Made by a program: the position numbers and the translations under genes. This document shows positions 36,214 through 47,730 of a DNA stretch of 64,000 bases, piece by piece. Origin of the DNA: Phlebopus portentosus (taxonomy: Eukaryota; Basidiomycota; Agaricomycetes; Boletales; Boletinellaceae). The stretch is taken from contig JAYXKI010000008.1 in the NCBI GenBank assembly GCA_037892935.1, positions 1,178,001 to 1,242,000 on the forward strand, written 5' to 3'. Every line of letters starts with the position of its first letter. Positions within the stretch are counted from its first letter, which is position 1. Below the pieces are notes generated by a model. That model was not told the DNA's origin, did not search any database, and saw only the letters and a list, made by a program, of their open reading frames with translations.

Positions 36214-39200
36214 TCAGGCACCAATATGCACAAGGTTGACCCATCGCTCGGTCTTAATTTCCACCTTCCTTCCGTCTGGACCCTCATCCCTCCTTTCCCT
36301 CAGCCTCAGTGCAGCTTCGCGAACAGCCGCAGCAGCCCTCTTGAATCTAGTCTCCCCTCCTTCCAGATCGCGCATCATATATCCATATACAGCACCAGCA
36401 AGGAAAGGACCGTCCCTGTCAAGCAACTTCCACATCGTACCAACCACACTTCGAAATCCGCAAAACTGCATACCGCGCTGCTAGGTGGAGTGCTTCATCC
36501 AGCGCAAAATTAGGACCTTGTTCTGCAGTATGGCAGGCTGAAAGGAATGCGAATTCTGCATGAGGAAGGTTCGCATGCGCGATGTCCAGCAATGTGAGCC
36601 TCCCACCGGAAAGCTTGAGCGAGGAATTGAAGGGCTCGTCTTTGAGTAGTCCATGACATGTAAAATGAGCCCATTGTGCCTCTTGAAGCAACGTAAGGAC
36701 TGCTTCTGGGGTCGCACGATCCCCAAGGAGCTGCTTGAAGCGGCGAATTCTAATAATGGCATCTCTTTCTTTCTTGGCGACAGGAAGGCTCGTATCGCCA
36801 ACAAAGAGCATCCTTTCACCTCCGTTTTGTGCTCCAGATCGTGCAGTGATGAGTGATGTCAGAGTCGGAGTGTAGGACGAGATGTAGTCATCCAGGAGGT
36901 ACCTCATGCTACCATCTGCGCCCTTGTATGGACCTTGCGGCATGAAAGGGGAAGGCGGAGAGAACTGAGGTAGGACACCACCAGATACGCGACCCCTCGT
37001 TGATCCCGAACTCTTTGAGCTTTTGGACGATTTTGGAGACAACTCAGTCCCACAGCGTCTTCATTACTCGTCGAAGCACTTCATCATACTTTCTGGAACC
37101 TACTCCGGATTTTTTACGGATTCGTGTGAGCTCCTCATGTAATTCAATGGCATCGAAATAAAAGCCCCTGTAAAGCCTGATGCACACACACGGATCATTC
37201 TCGCGCGCGAGAAAAATGATTGCATCACATCTAAACACAGAGTGGTTCAGCACAATGACAGGTCCCTCTGAGGCCGCCTGTTGTAGAAACTCGAATGGAG
37301 AAGAAGCTCTTAGGAAGTCTTCAAAGCCAGGTATGCAACGTATATCGTCAATCGTCGCCTCCTGCTCTTCCGATAATCGTCGTATCTGCGCCATCGCTTT
37401 CATCAATTGAACGTTGTTCTTGAAACACGTTTCGTGCACTACTTCCCAGTGCACTCATACCCGAACCAGTCGCATGCGACTCGGATAATGTTAAAGAGCT
37501 TCCAGGCGGCGGCTACAAGCTCCAAATCTTTCAGCAAGTGTTCTATCCACTTCCGAAACTCGTTCTACTGGAGTCCTAAACCCGCGCATCTGTGACCAGA
37601 GGAACGCCCTCCCTTGTTCGAGGAACTCGACGGCCTGAGTGACTTCACCTTCGGCGATGGCGTATGAGGCCGCATCCAACGCAAGTACCCAATAATGACG
37701 ATCACTACAGAGAAACTTGTGTTGTGAAGACAGATCAGGCTTAATGATCAGTGTACGCTGAAGGAGTGACACGGCCGTTCTATGAACTTCAAGAAGCGAG
37801 TCGGGATCATGGGATCGGGCCATCGCTATCCATTTGTGGACGGCTAAAAGACGGCTTGAGAGACTTGAGAATGGGTGCACGGCAGCAAGGATCAAAGATT
37901 CAGTGGATTCCTTCAAATCGTCTATACCACCTTTGTTTAAAAAGCGAGAGTAGAGATTTTCCGAGAAAAAGATCAACAGAGGGGAACGATTTGGATGACT
38001 CTCCTGTTGCAGAGCAAGAGCAGAACGGCCCAGGGAGATCGCCTCCTCAAGGTCTTCAGTCTTTCCGGTGTGGTCAAAGCGCAACCCGAGGAACATCGCG
38101 AGATTTCCAAGCGACAAAGAACGATACGGGTGGCTGTCCGGTCGAAGGGTTAACGCGCTACGTCCCAGAGAAATGGCGCCGTCAAGATCCTCCATCCGAC
38201 CGCTGCGTTCAAAGCGTGCCCTAAGACAAATCGCGAGGTTGCTTAACAAAAAGGAGAGACCCGCGTGACATTCCGGAGTATCCAGAGCTGCATGGCCTAG
38301 TATAACGGCTTCCTCAAGATCTGTTATCCTTTTCTCGTAGTGAAAGCGCGTCCTGATGGATTTTGCGAGATATCCCAACAACCAGGACCGTTCAGGGTGA
38401 CCCTCCGGTAGAAGCTCCGATGCGGCGCGTTCAAGAGAAATGGCGCTGTCTAGATCTTCCATCCTCTCGCCGTGTTGAAAGCGCATATGAAGGTTGATGG
38501 ACATATTGCCCAACGACAAAGGGCGGTCTGGGTGACCATCTGGACGAAGCTCAAGTGCTGCATGTGCCAGTGTGATAGCTTCCTCGAGATCCGCTATCGT
38601 CTCGTGATGTTCAAAGCGCATTCTGAGGGAATTCGCAAGATTCCCTAATGACGTAGAACGATTCAGGTTGCCCTCCGGTCGAAGTTCTAGAGCGGCCCGT
38701 TCCAGCTCGATCGCTTCCTCGAGATCTATAGTACTTCCGACGTACTCATGGCGTGTCCAAAGAGACATTGCGAGATTTCCCAATGACAAAGGACGATTCG
38801 GATGACCCTCCGATTGAAATTCTAGCGCGGCGCGTCCCAGAGAAATGGCTTCCTCTAGGTCCTCCATCCTCCCTGTGTGCCGAAAGCGTGTACCAAGGTC
38901 GATCGAAAGATCTCCCAACGACAAAGACCGATCTGGATGGCCCTCTGGTCGGATCTCCAGTGCGGCACGTCCTAGGGTGATGGCTTCCTCGAGATCCGTC
39001 ATCCTCCCGCTTTGCTGAAAGCGTGACCTAAGAGAGGTTGCGAGATTGCTTAATGGCACAGCGCGATCTGGGTGGTGGCCCTCCGATCGAAGCTCGAGTG
39101 CGTCACGGTTCAGCGTGATTGCTCTTCCCAGATCGTCAGCTCCTTGCCATTTCTTGTATCGCAGATAAAGGAGATGAGAAAGCATGAGCAATATCGAGCT

Positions 39201-39536
39201 GCGATCAGGATGGTCATGCGGACAAGAGTCCAGGGCAGCTTGTTTGAAACAGATAGCTGCATCAAGGTCTTCACGATTTCCGGACTCTTTATATCGAGAC
39301 CATGAAGAGTCGGCCTCAAGTGCGCAACGAGTAAGTCTCTGCCGTTTGTCATCGGTAAGCGATTCAACATGAGATCATTTGTGTTCAAGTACCGGCTGTT
39401 TGTTCGAGCGCTTAAGAGGCAACGACGGGTATGTTGCCAGGCCTAATGCTCCCAAACTCAGTACGCCTATTATACTTGAAATCAAGATAGTCCGGGCTAT
39501 GGCACCTGAGTTGGTGAACCAGGATGGGAGAGCCAT
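36214..39536 (-). pseudogene. Decayed second TPR-CHAT gene
   Basis: Paralogue of the gene at 28490-32845 with the same two-exon start: exon 1 39393-39536 (membrane segment TILISSIIGVLSLGALGLA) and an intron at 39339-39392. It carries about ten 45-residue units instead of 18. Compared with the intact copy it has a one-base loss at 37493-37495 (an A run), a one-base gain at 37398-37400, an in-frame TGA at 37044-37046 where the intact copy has an arginine codon, a one-base gain near 36935, and another near 36475. The CHAT catalytic pair is still visible (HFTCHG, LSACHTAEQ). The substitution-type stop makes true decay more likely than sequencing error. Individual fragments could still be transcribed. 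Confidence 0.82.
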
Positions 39537-40189
39537 GATGAAGACGGAGATATTAGTGGTCAGAAGGAAAGATATAGAGAGAGCTACTCTGCCTCATGTT
39601 CATGATGGCCGCGTTGATGATACGTTGCAAATTGCTGCGTGCCGTGTGCATAGCTGCAAATTTTTACAAAGCAGTCTAGCTGTGTAGTGCCGCGGACACA
39701 CCAGAAATGAATGAAAAGACAGTGCTGAGTTGTAGTTACCTACAGCATGAATTTCGACTTTTCGCGCGAAGTTGCACATAGAACGTGGTGGTGTTAGATC
39801 AAGTCAAGCTCTCTTTTTGAGCAGGTTCGGCATGACCCGAGCACGTGGAGAATTCTACTCCAAATCCGACGAAAGGCTTTGTCGCATCGCGTAAATGTTT
39901 ACCACGTTTTCATATACGTAGGTGCATCGTTTGGTCAATATTATTGAATATTGATATTGAAATGCTGACAAAAGTTCTTTTATTCACATAGTACGGGACT
40001 TGCTCGGGGGACTGTAGTACACAAGCATATGATTACCGTCCATATCTACGGGATACGGTATACCCATCCCCGAGCCCGAGCCCAAGCCTGAACTGCGTCC
40101 TGGACAAGTCCTGCTCAAATACCATTGGATTCTGCGTGCTACATATCCATTTATAACGTTCTCTCAAGAGAACGGCGTTATACGAAACT
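39537..40189. other. Intergenic between divergent genes
   Basis: About 650 bases upstream of both the decayed TPR-CHAT gene and the alpha/beta hydrolase. The part next to 39536 is homologous to the promoter region of the intact TPR-CHAT gene. No other gene is supported. Confidence 0.55.
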
Positions 40190-42192
40190 ATGAGAAACTT
40201 CTACCTTCTCCCGTCTTCGCCCCGTCCGTACGACTCGGTTCGACCGCGCGAGCTCTTACCGTTACGCGAACCACCGGCATCATTGCTTCTCTATCCACCC
40301 ATCCTTCCAGCAGAAGCTCGTGCCAGGCCTAGGGACGTTAGTCCCATCTCAAGGGAGTTTGCTCTTTCAACGCACGTCATCCCCGCAGCCTACCCTCGCG
40401 TAACGCCCCTCATACACTTACCATCCGCGTCACTTGTCGATATCATCCACTCCGATTCGAGTACACTCAGCAAAGAAGAGCGGAAGAAGGTGGCTAGGAA
40501 AGTGACGGAAGAGATAGTATCCCTCAGGGAGAGGTGTACGAAGAACGAGGAGGGGTTTCTGTCTGACGAAAGGGAAGATAGGCTCTTGTGGAATTGCGTA
40601 ACACGGTATTATCGCAAGTCTGGCAGCAGCGAAAGTTCCGGGAAGAGGAGCATCACGCTTCTTTTGTTGCATGCGAACGGACTTCCGAAGGAGGTGAGTG
40701 CTCAACGTCGTTGTGGTCAGCTATGCCCATCAAAGCTAAGAGTTATCGAATTTGAAGACTTGGGAGCCTTTTCTCCGACATCTAATCACATCTGTTGATA
40801 ATTTACGAAATGGTCTCGTATCCGTAGATGAGATATGGTCCCTTGAAGCAACGCAACACGGCGATGCGGCACTTATCAACGAAGGTAAACTAGGTGCAGT
40901 CTGTGTGTAAAGCTTTTATCTCTCTTTTCTCCCCTTCAAGTGAATGCTGATTACAATTGTCCTCAAATGAGTAGATGACTGGCACGACCAGTCACGCGAC
41001 ATTCTCAACTTCCTATCGCGCTACCTCCCTTCGCGGAATGATGCATTAAGGACAGATCTTCCGGTGCATCTTCCCCGTGTTTCAAGTCAGGATGAGTGCA
41101 CACGATTGAAGGACGGATTTACAGGGGAACGGACCTTAGTGGGTATAGGCCACTCCATGGGCGGGGCTACAGTGTACGACTCTGTCCTCAAGCTTTCCCG
41201 ATCCCTCACAATAATATCTTGTTCTCAGAACATTAGCGGCAATAACCCGCCCGGCTCTCTTCTCCTCTCTCATCCTCGTCGACCCAGTGATTACCCCGCC
41301 CTACATAAAGCGCGGTCCCCTCACAGAGGCGCGAGCATTCGGAGCCGTACAGAGACGACATACGTGGAAGAATAGAGAAGAAGCAAGGAAGTTGTTCGCC
41401 GCGAATCCGTTCTTTGCAGCTTGGGATCCTGAAGTCCTGGATAATTATGTTCAATACGCGCTAGCGTTTGTCGGTGATGATGCCGGTAATGGTGTGAAGC
41501 TGAAGATGCCCGGTGTCCAGGTTCGTCCTTTGTCAACTTTATAATTTCAAACGCGCGACCTTTCTGGTCTCACTAATCTAATCTAATCTAATCTAATCTC
41601 TAATCTGGCTTCCTTATCCAATTCTGAAATCTCCACAGGAAGCAGTGGTGTTCGCTGAATCGCGTACGGGGTCTGAGATATTCGAGCGATTGAAGGACCT
41701 CGATCCGTGCGTCGCGTTGCATTGGATCATGGCTGGAAAAGGCTCTTGGATGTACGTCCTTCTCTCCGTCTTCCTTTACCACTTCTTCTTCCTCTGTTGG
41801 CTCTTTTGTTGCCCTTCTTCGACCTTCATCCTCTGTTTCACGTGGAATCCCACTCCATTAATTTATTTGAATCTCCACAGAACTGGGAGTGAAGCTGCGA
41901 CGTGCGAAGTCGTATGGCAACGACCTGCAAACTCTTCAAATACCCAACTCGCATCCGAGCATCTCGTGAGTTTTTCATGGCCTCAAAATTCATACTCTTC
42001 TCATCCCGGCGACAACTTCTTTCTCTTTCTCTATCCCAGATTGTTCAGCAGGCACCGAAAGAACTTGGTAGGCATTCAAGTCAGTTGGTGTGTCTCAGCC
42101 TGTGTCTCAACTTGGTTTTTGTAGCACGAGAAGTCCATGAGTACTTGGAAAGGATGTACTCGAAAAGCGGGCAAATCCAGGCACGACTATGA
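40190..42192 (+). CDS. Alpha/beta hydrolase
   Basis: Alpha/beta-hydrolase-fold enzyme of 471 residues; eight exons sum to a multiple of three. Introns: 40694-40757, 40885-40974, 41174-41228, 41521-41638, 41752-41880, 41966-42039 and 42068-42124. Key fold landmarks are the oxyanion-side strand ITLLLLHANGLPKE, the nucleophile elbow GIGHSMGGATV (the Ser of GHSMG), LFSSLILVDPVI, and a late histidine candidate in ASEHLIVQQAP. The 118-base fourth intron contains TAATC pentamer repeats (about 41573-41600). No signal peptide is seen (MRNFYLLPSS), so a cytosolic or peroxisomal site is likely; a C-terminal ARL is a weak resemblance to a peroxisomal signal. Substrate unknown; esterase, lipase or epoxide hydrolase activity cannot be separated from sequence alone. 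Confidence 0.88.
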
Positions 42193-42967
42193 GCCTACGC
42201 GTCCAGTCAGTGAATAGATTTGGATAATTAACATGGGTAGTGCAAGTCGGGCATGAATAGAAGTACAGCATGCTAGATCAATGATATCTTTCTTTCGATT
42301 CCAGGAGACATACTATCCGATCGGCTAAAGGAACCTTGGGCAATAGACAGTCTAGTCGTGGCCGGGAGTCAAGTCTGTGTCACGCTGCATGCACTAATAA
42401 TGACCGTTTAGAGCCACTTACATGCTCTCCCCTCTTAAGAAGTACCGATCACCATCAAATCATTCAGACTCCGACTCGACGCAACAAGCTGTGTATGCGT
42501 GGATCAATCAATTCTCAGTTTCTCAGTTCGGTGTACACGGTAATGATTTTCTTATCATTCACTCCCGATCAACTTCTCGTGTCTGATCGGTCAGGACACG
42601 GATCAACCACCTCGAGTTCCTTTATCTTACCTACCCGCGGACATATGGTCGAAGAACGCGAATCACAAAATCAGAACAGCCTCCTTGTGTGCTATTGCCG
42701 GATATACCCTCCCTTGAATCTATTGATGCGAATTCAACTTCTTCTCTTTTCCGTCTTTTCTTCCGTCGTCATCTATTTTCCCATCAATTCGATGATTGAA
42801 AATCGGTCGTTATTGGACGGGGTCGCACGGCTTATTTATCATGACTGCTAGGATATCTCATCTCCACGCTCTCATCTTTAGTCCCTCGAATTGACCAGTG
42901 TCCTTCAACACTTTTGTTTGCTACATCCTCATCGAGTGCCGTCATCGTTTGGATACCATTCGTAGAT
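42193..42967. other. Intergenic, no gene supported
   Basis: About 775 bases. A 171-codon frame at 42336-42851 lacks any recognisable feature and probably arises by chance. It contains the promoter of the next DUF6534 gene. Confidence 0.5.
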
Positions 42968-44590
42968 ATGGCCTCGGAGTCTCAGTCCACGACCATCGTA
43001 GCTCCATCGCAGATAGATAGCACAGTGAGCCAACATTCATTCATTTGTTGTACCCCTTTGCCCCGAATGGTGTAGTGCTGACTATCTGTAAAGTATGGAT
43101 GTGTTTTCCTTGCAGCGATGTGAGTCATTTCTCGTAAGGCGACTCACCTAGAATCTGACTGTACACTACATATCCTAGTTTCTCTTCGATGCACGTGTCT
43201 TTCTGATATACTCGCGTAAAAATATTTACAGTCGTCCATCACAGATTATGGGGTATTGGCTGTCTACAGTTGTTTCTGTATTATGAAGTAAGCGCTATCA
43301 GACTTCGTTTAATACTCCATGCCCATACCGACTGAACTATTATTCCCTCAGAAATTCTGGAAGACAGACCAGCGCTGGCATAGAGTGTACGTCTGTTTGA
43401 CTTGGATGTTGGACACAGCGCATCAAGTCCTGCTGTTGCTGTACACGTATGGTGTCTTCGTGAAGGGAATCATCGATGCAGCATACTACATTCGCTTCCC
43501 AAAGTACAATCACGTTTCCGCAACTTTCGGTGACGCCAGTACTTACCAGAGATTTCCTCACAGGACTATGACCAATACTGGTATTCTTGCTGCTATCGTC
43601 GACGCTATGGTGCAAATTATCTTTGTTCGTCGAGCCTGGTATTGTTAGTGATGCAAAATTCTGCGGAATCACGAATATCTTCTTACTTTCGTCCTCGAAG
43701 TGAGCCAGAGAAGCATTATATTAACGGGATTACTATCAATCGCCGTCCTGGGCCAATTCGCTATGAACGTAGTCTACTATGGTCTAATCTATAATGAGAC
43801 AGAGCTATTCCAGTTATCCGAATATCTCGACATAGAAAAGGCTCTGAACTGCGTCATCGCATTCACCGATACTCTTCTCTCCGTTGTGCTGATTTGGCTA
43901 CTCCGCAAATCTCGCTCTGGGTTCCAGAGGTCGGACTCGATCATCAATCATCTTATCATGTACACCGTCGGTTCTGGATTCGTGACGTCGATTTGGATGG
44001 TCATGGCTCTTGTTGGCGTCGGAGTTGCACCTCATTCTCTCATTTATGCACTGGCAGATATGGTTCTTCCGAAATGTATGTCCTGATCCTTATCGATTTC
44101 AAGAATGAATTTACTTATTCCTCTCTTCTCTCCAGTATATTTAAATTGCATGCTTGCTTCGTTCGTATTCCGTGCCTTCCATGCCCATGTTTCCCAGACT
44201 GACAGAGCCTTTCAGGCTAAACGCTCGATCGAGCCTTCGAGCAGTGAACGACAACCAAGTCGATGGCATGAACATTCGCTTCCAAGACCTTTCTACGACA
44301 TCGGCTGGAAGGGTAAACTTCACTGCTGATACTTCACGCAAAGTACGTTCTATTATCTAGTTCTAGCACTTGATTTCCTGAAATATTTCACTCCAAGAAT
44401 TCACAACCGAGAGTGATTGAGTGCCGAGTCGATATTGATGTAGATAGCGGGACAGATCAACAGAAGGTGAAGAGTAACTTGTCGTATTCCATGCTGACTT
44501 TATTTCTGATTCGGATCCCTCCTCTTTATTGTAAAGGGCGAGCTGAGCTTTCTGCCTTCTGACAGCGAGACAGGGTCCACCAAGCCTTGA
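42968..44590 (+). CDS. DUF6534-type seven-helix membrane protein, copy 3
   Basis: Family member with full tail. ATG 42968 (MASESQSTTIVAPSQIDST) and stop at 44588-44590 (SETGSTKP). Exon 2 gives YGCVFLAA, a 12-base micro-exon lies at 43179-43190, and the next exon reads LWGIGCLQLFLYYE. Helices follow: VYVCLTWMLDTAHQVLLLLYTY, GILAAIVDAMVQIIFVRRAWY, ILTGLLSIAVLGQFAMNVVYY, AFTDTLLSVVLIWLLRKSR, VGSGFVTSIWMVMALVGV and a C-terminal helix VYLNCMLASFVF. The tail carries SLRAVNDNQVDGMN and RVIECRVDIDVD. The intron after the micro-exon (43191-43244) starts with GC rather than GT. It converges on a close paralogue (44952-46523). Function unknown; a sensor or receptor-like role is only suggested by the seven-helix layout. 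Confidence 0.8.
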
Positions 44591-44951
44591 TTTTCTCTCG
44601 TATTTGATTACTACACTTCTGCGCGTCAGAAGAAGATGGACACCGGCGTTTCTATATTGGGTTTAGTACATATGTATATTTTGATCCATGCACTCGTATA
44701 GACCGCATCATAGTGGTATACATGTATATATATGCGTCCTGACCTCAGAATTCAGCTTGGCATCAGGACTACTATGTTAAAGTTCCGCTTGAACATTATT
44801 TGAACTGATCGGAGATAGGAATTCTTGATCAGTCGATGCTACGAGGAGAGCGCAAGGACATAGACGTGACTAGACGTGCACACATAAAAAAAGTTAAACA
44901 ACTACCGGCGATCCATGGTCATCCCGGGCTAGAAGTACTGTATCCAACTGT
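44591..44951. other. Short intergenic between convergent DUF6534 paralogues
   Basis: 361 bases of 3' flanking sequence, AT-rich with ATGTATATATAT-like stretches near 44720-44735. No gene. Confidence 0.6.
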
Positions 44952-46523
44952 CTAAGATTTTATTGCCACAGTATCGCTTTCAGACGGAGTATAGTTCATT
45001 CCGACCTTCCGAAAGTTAGCTTTAACATCTTTGTAGACATAGGCACCCCTTACCTTCTGCTGACCAACGCCACTCTCATCCACATCAATATCGACTCGGC
45101 ATTCAATCACTCTCGGTGGTGCAGTCTGAAGGACCAAGAAGTTAGTGAGAATCGGAGCAGCATTGGAAGGAATTGATGTATATTGACCCTGTGCGAAAGG
45201 TCCGCAGAAAAATTTACTCTTCCGGCAGAAGTAGCGGAAAGGTCTCGGAAGTGAATACCCTCTCCTTGGTTGTTAAAGGCCCCACGAAGACTCGACCGGG
45301 CGTTCAGCCTGTGTATGCGTATCAGTCCTAAGTAATATAGAGATATTATAGTAAGGGCTACGAACGAAGCAAGTAAGCAATTAAAATACACTATAGAACG
45401 AATCAGTTCAGGTGTACGGTTTCATTCATTGAGCAAAAAATGCTAACGTTTTGGAAGAACCAAGTCTGCAAGAGCATAAATCAGAGAATCACGCGCAACT
45501 CCGACGGCGACCAATGCCAAGACCATCCATAAAGACGTTATAAAACCGGAGCCGATCGTATACATGACAAGGCGATTTATGATCGAATCGGTTCGTTGAA
45601 ACCCAGAACGAGATTTTCGCAGCAACCAGATTAGCACGATGGAAAGAAGTGTGTCCGTGAACGCAATCACGCAGTTGAATGCTATCTCTACGTTGATATA
45701 CTTGACCATTAGTAATAGATTTCTCTCGTTGTAGATCATGCATGAATAGAGCATGTTCATCGTAAATTGTGCCAGGACAGCAGCGACAAGCAGTCCTGTA
45801 AGAACAATATTTTTCTTGCTCACTTCAAGCATGGGGTGATATGATGGTAAGAATAGGTTTTATGAGAGAGTGCGTTTTGCTCACAATACCAAGCCCGGCG
45901 CACGAAGAGTATCTGTACCATACAGTCAACAATTGCGCCAAGAATTCCAGCATTGGGAATAGATCTATGTAAATCCGGTCAGTAACTATCTTTTGCTCGA
46001 TGATGGATGACTTACATTGGAACGTGAGTATAATATGTCGGATAGACAATTCCTTTCACAAAGAGGTCGTACGTATACTCCACAACTATGACTTGATGTG
46101 CCGTATCTAATATCCAAGCTGAGCTGACATAGGCTCTGAGCCAACGTCGGTCCTCCTTCCAGTATTCCTAAACGTATGAGCGCCGTCAGAACTATTTACG
46201 ACGATCCTATGTCTCGAATCTTACTTCGTAATATAAATATGACTGGAGGCAGCTGATACCCCATAATCTAGTATTACCAGTTGTGAGAATCCACAATTCA
46301 CATACGAACGAAATTCCTCATACATTGAAGAGAAACTAGGCCGCGGAAAGTCAGCTCTAAGTCAGTCATCACATGCGGCTAAGGAGCTCACATCGCTGCA
46401 AGAAAGAGGCAGCCAAACTAAACCAGCGGTAAGTAGAAGTACTAGGATTTGAAGGCGATACATCAGACCCACTGTGCTGTCAATTTGTGATGGAGGTACG
46501 ATGCTCGCAGTCTCGGAAGCCAT
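44952..46523 (-). CDS. DUF6534-type seven-helix membrane protein, copy 4
   Basis: Inverted partner of copy 3. ATG at 46523 (MASETASIVPPSQIDST); a 12-base micro-exon at 46324-46335 uses a normal GT donor. Conserved blocks: NAGILGAIVDCMVQILFVRRAWY, NIVLTGLLVAAVLAQFTMNMLYS, AFTDTLLSIVLIWLLRKSRSG, IGSGFITSLWMVLALVAVG, VYFNCLLASFVALTII, LNARSSLRGAFNNQGEGIH, then the tail RVIECRVDIDVDESGVGQQKV ending SDTVAIKS. Its tail is longer than in copy 3 (extra VRGAYVYKDVKAN). It appears complete. Tail similarity with copy 3 indicates the pair arose by inverted duplication. Confidence 0.8.
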
Positions 46524-47497
46524 GCTCCTAAAAGGTCTGAGTGCAGCTGGCAAAGTTACGGAAGGTGGCGAAGACTCAGAAGAGGATGGAGTTTGGCTGT
46601 TCCGAGCTGAGATGCCCTTGAGGCCAGTATAAATGCGCTTTTGAATAAAGATCGGTGTGCTGAATTCCATGAACGGAAGGTGGAAAGTGATGAAGGAGGG
46701 CGACACAGGGCTCGTCTGGCGTTACCATTGGTGGATACTAGAGCGGTTGATCACCGAGGTTGGCCGGAGGTGAATACAAGAGAAGGAGTTTTAGTCCCTG
46801 ATGCAACTCCCTGCTCATCAGAGGGGTGATGGGGGAGGTTGCCTCGAAATCAACAGTAATATGTTTATCAAAAAAAGTGATTGAATATAGAGTCGCGTCA
46901 GAGTCTCATGCATTTTGGCACCAGATTGCGCAGGAAGTACGAAAGCTCAAGTCTGCAGACGACCATGGGTGATGTGTTAATTAAGGTAAGGCAAAAACTC
47001 GGATGTGATCTGAAAAGAGTAAGTCCTGGGAAATGGATGTGGGAAATGATGCGTCAGCATTATGAAATAACTCGGCCCAAGTTCTGTTCTTTGATCTTGT
47101 TTAAAGATCGGTATCGGTATTCTCGGATATCACTACCATTCATTCTATCCGTTAGGGAGACGCAATCATTCTACATCAAAATTTCGCGGTCTAAAATCAA
47201 TTTGGCAAAAAATCTGAAAGATACAGAAGATCACAAAGCAGATTTCGTAAGTCAAGGGACAAGAATGTTCAAACAAATCATATCCGCTCTATCGGAAATA
47301 TCCTATCGTCTCGATGGGCATCTCCGGCAGAAAAAGCCGACGTTACAGATTTCGAGCCACATAAAATATCCAGATGTGCAGGGACACGAACGAACAGAGG
47401 CAGAATACTTGCATGCCAGACACTTGAGGTGTAGATTCCAAAGAGAGCCGGACAGCCTTAGAGAGGAGTGAAACGTGCAAGAAGACAAAGATATATA
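46524..47497. other. Intergenic with an orphan 196-codon frame
   Basis: About 970 bases upstream of copy 4 and beside the inverted-repeat element. A plus-strand frame at 46881-47471 is open for 196 codons but begins at TTG, has no recognised motif and may be chance. The region replaces the place where the 3' end of copy 5 should be. Confidence 0.4.
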
Positions 47498-47552
47498 CTG
47501 CCGTTTTCAGAATTGTTTAGAAAAGCAGATCACGTGAAAAATCGCTGCATCG
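47498..47552 (+). repeat. Left terminal inverted repeat of the MITE
   Basis: Pairs with 47676-47730; the core shared block is AATTGTTTAGAAAAGCAGAT. Confidence 0.85.
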
Positions 47553-47675
47553 GTATTTTTACATGCATCTATGCACATACAGTATGGCATAATTTTCGAC
47601 ATTACACGAAGACGTGGTATGGCTTTGTTGCGGAGAAAAATTAAGGTTTGTTGGGTTTTGGGGGGTTTTCTGAGG

Positions 47676-47730
47676 CGATGCAGCAATTTTTTACGTGATC
47701 TGCTTTTCTAAACAATTCTGAAAACAGCAG
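47676..47730 (-). repeat. Right terminal inverted repeat of the MITE
   Basis: Reverse complement of 47498-47552 with about four mismatches. Confidence 0.85.

Larger units (their letters stand above)
47498..47730. mobile_element. 233-bp TA-flanked inverted-repeat element (Tc1/mariner-like MITE)
   Basis: Non-coding element bounded by about 55-base terminal inverted repeats, left 47498-47552 and right 47676-47730, which match except for about four positions. The ends are CTGCYGTTTTCAG and its complement, flanked on both sides by the dinucleotide TA (47496-47497 and 47731-47732), the target duplication typical of Tc1/mariner transposons. The interior of about 120 bases is AT-rich with no open frame. 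It sits where the last intron of DUF6534 copy 5 would be. Movement would depend on a transposase encoded elsewhere. Confidence 0.85.

Noticed and set aside
42336..42851. 171-codon plus-strand frame upstream of DUF6534 copy 3
   Set aside because: Composition and lack of any motif suggest chance; it lies in promoter DNA.
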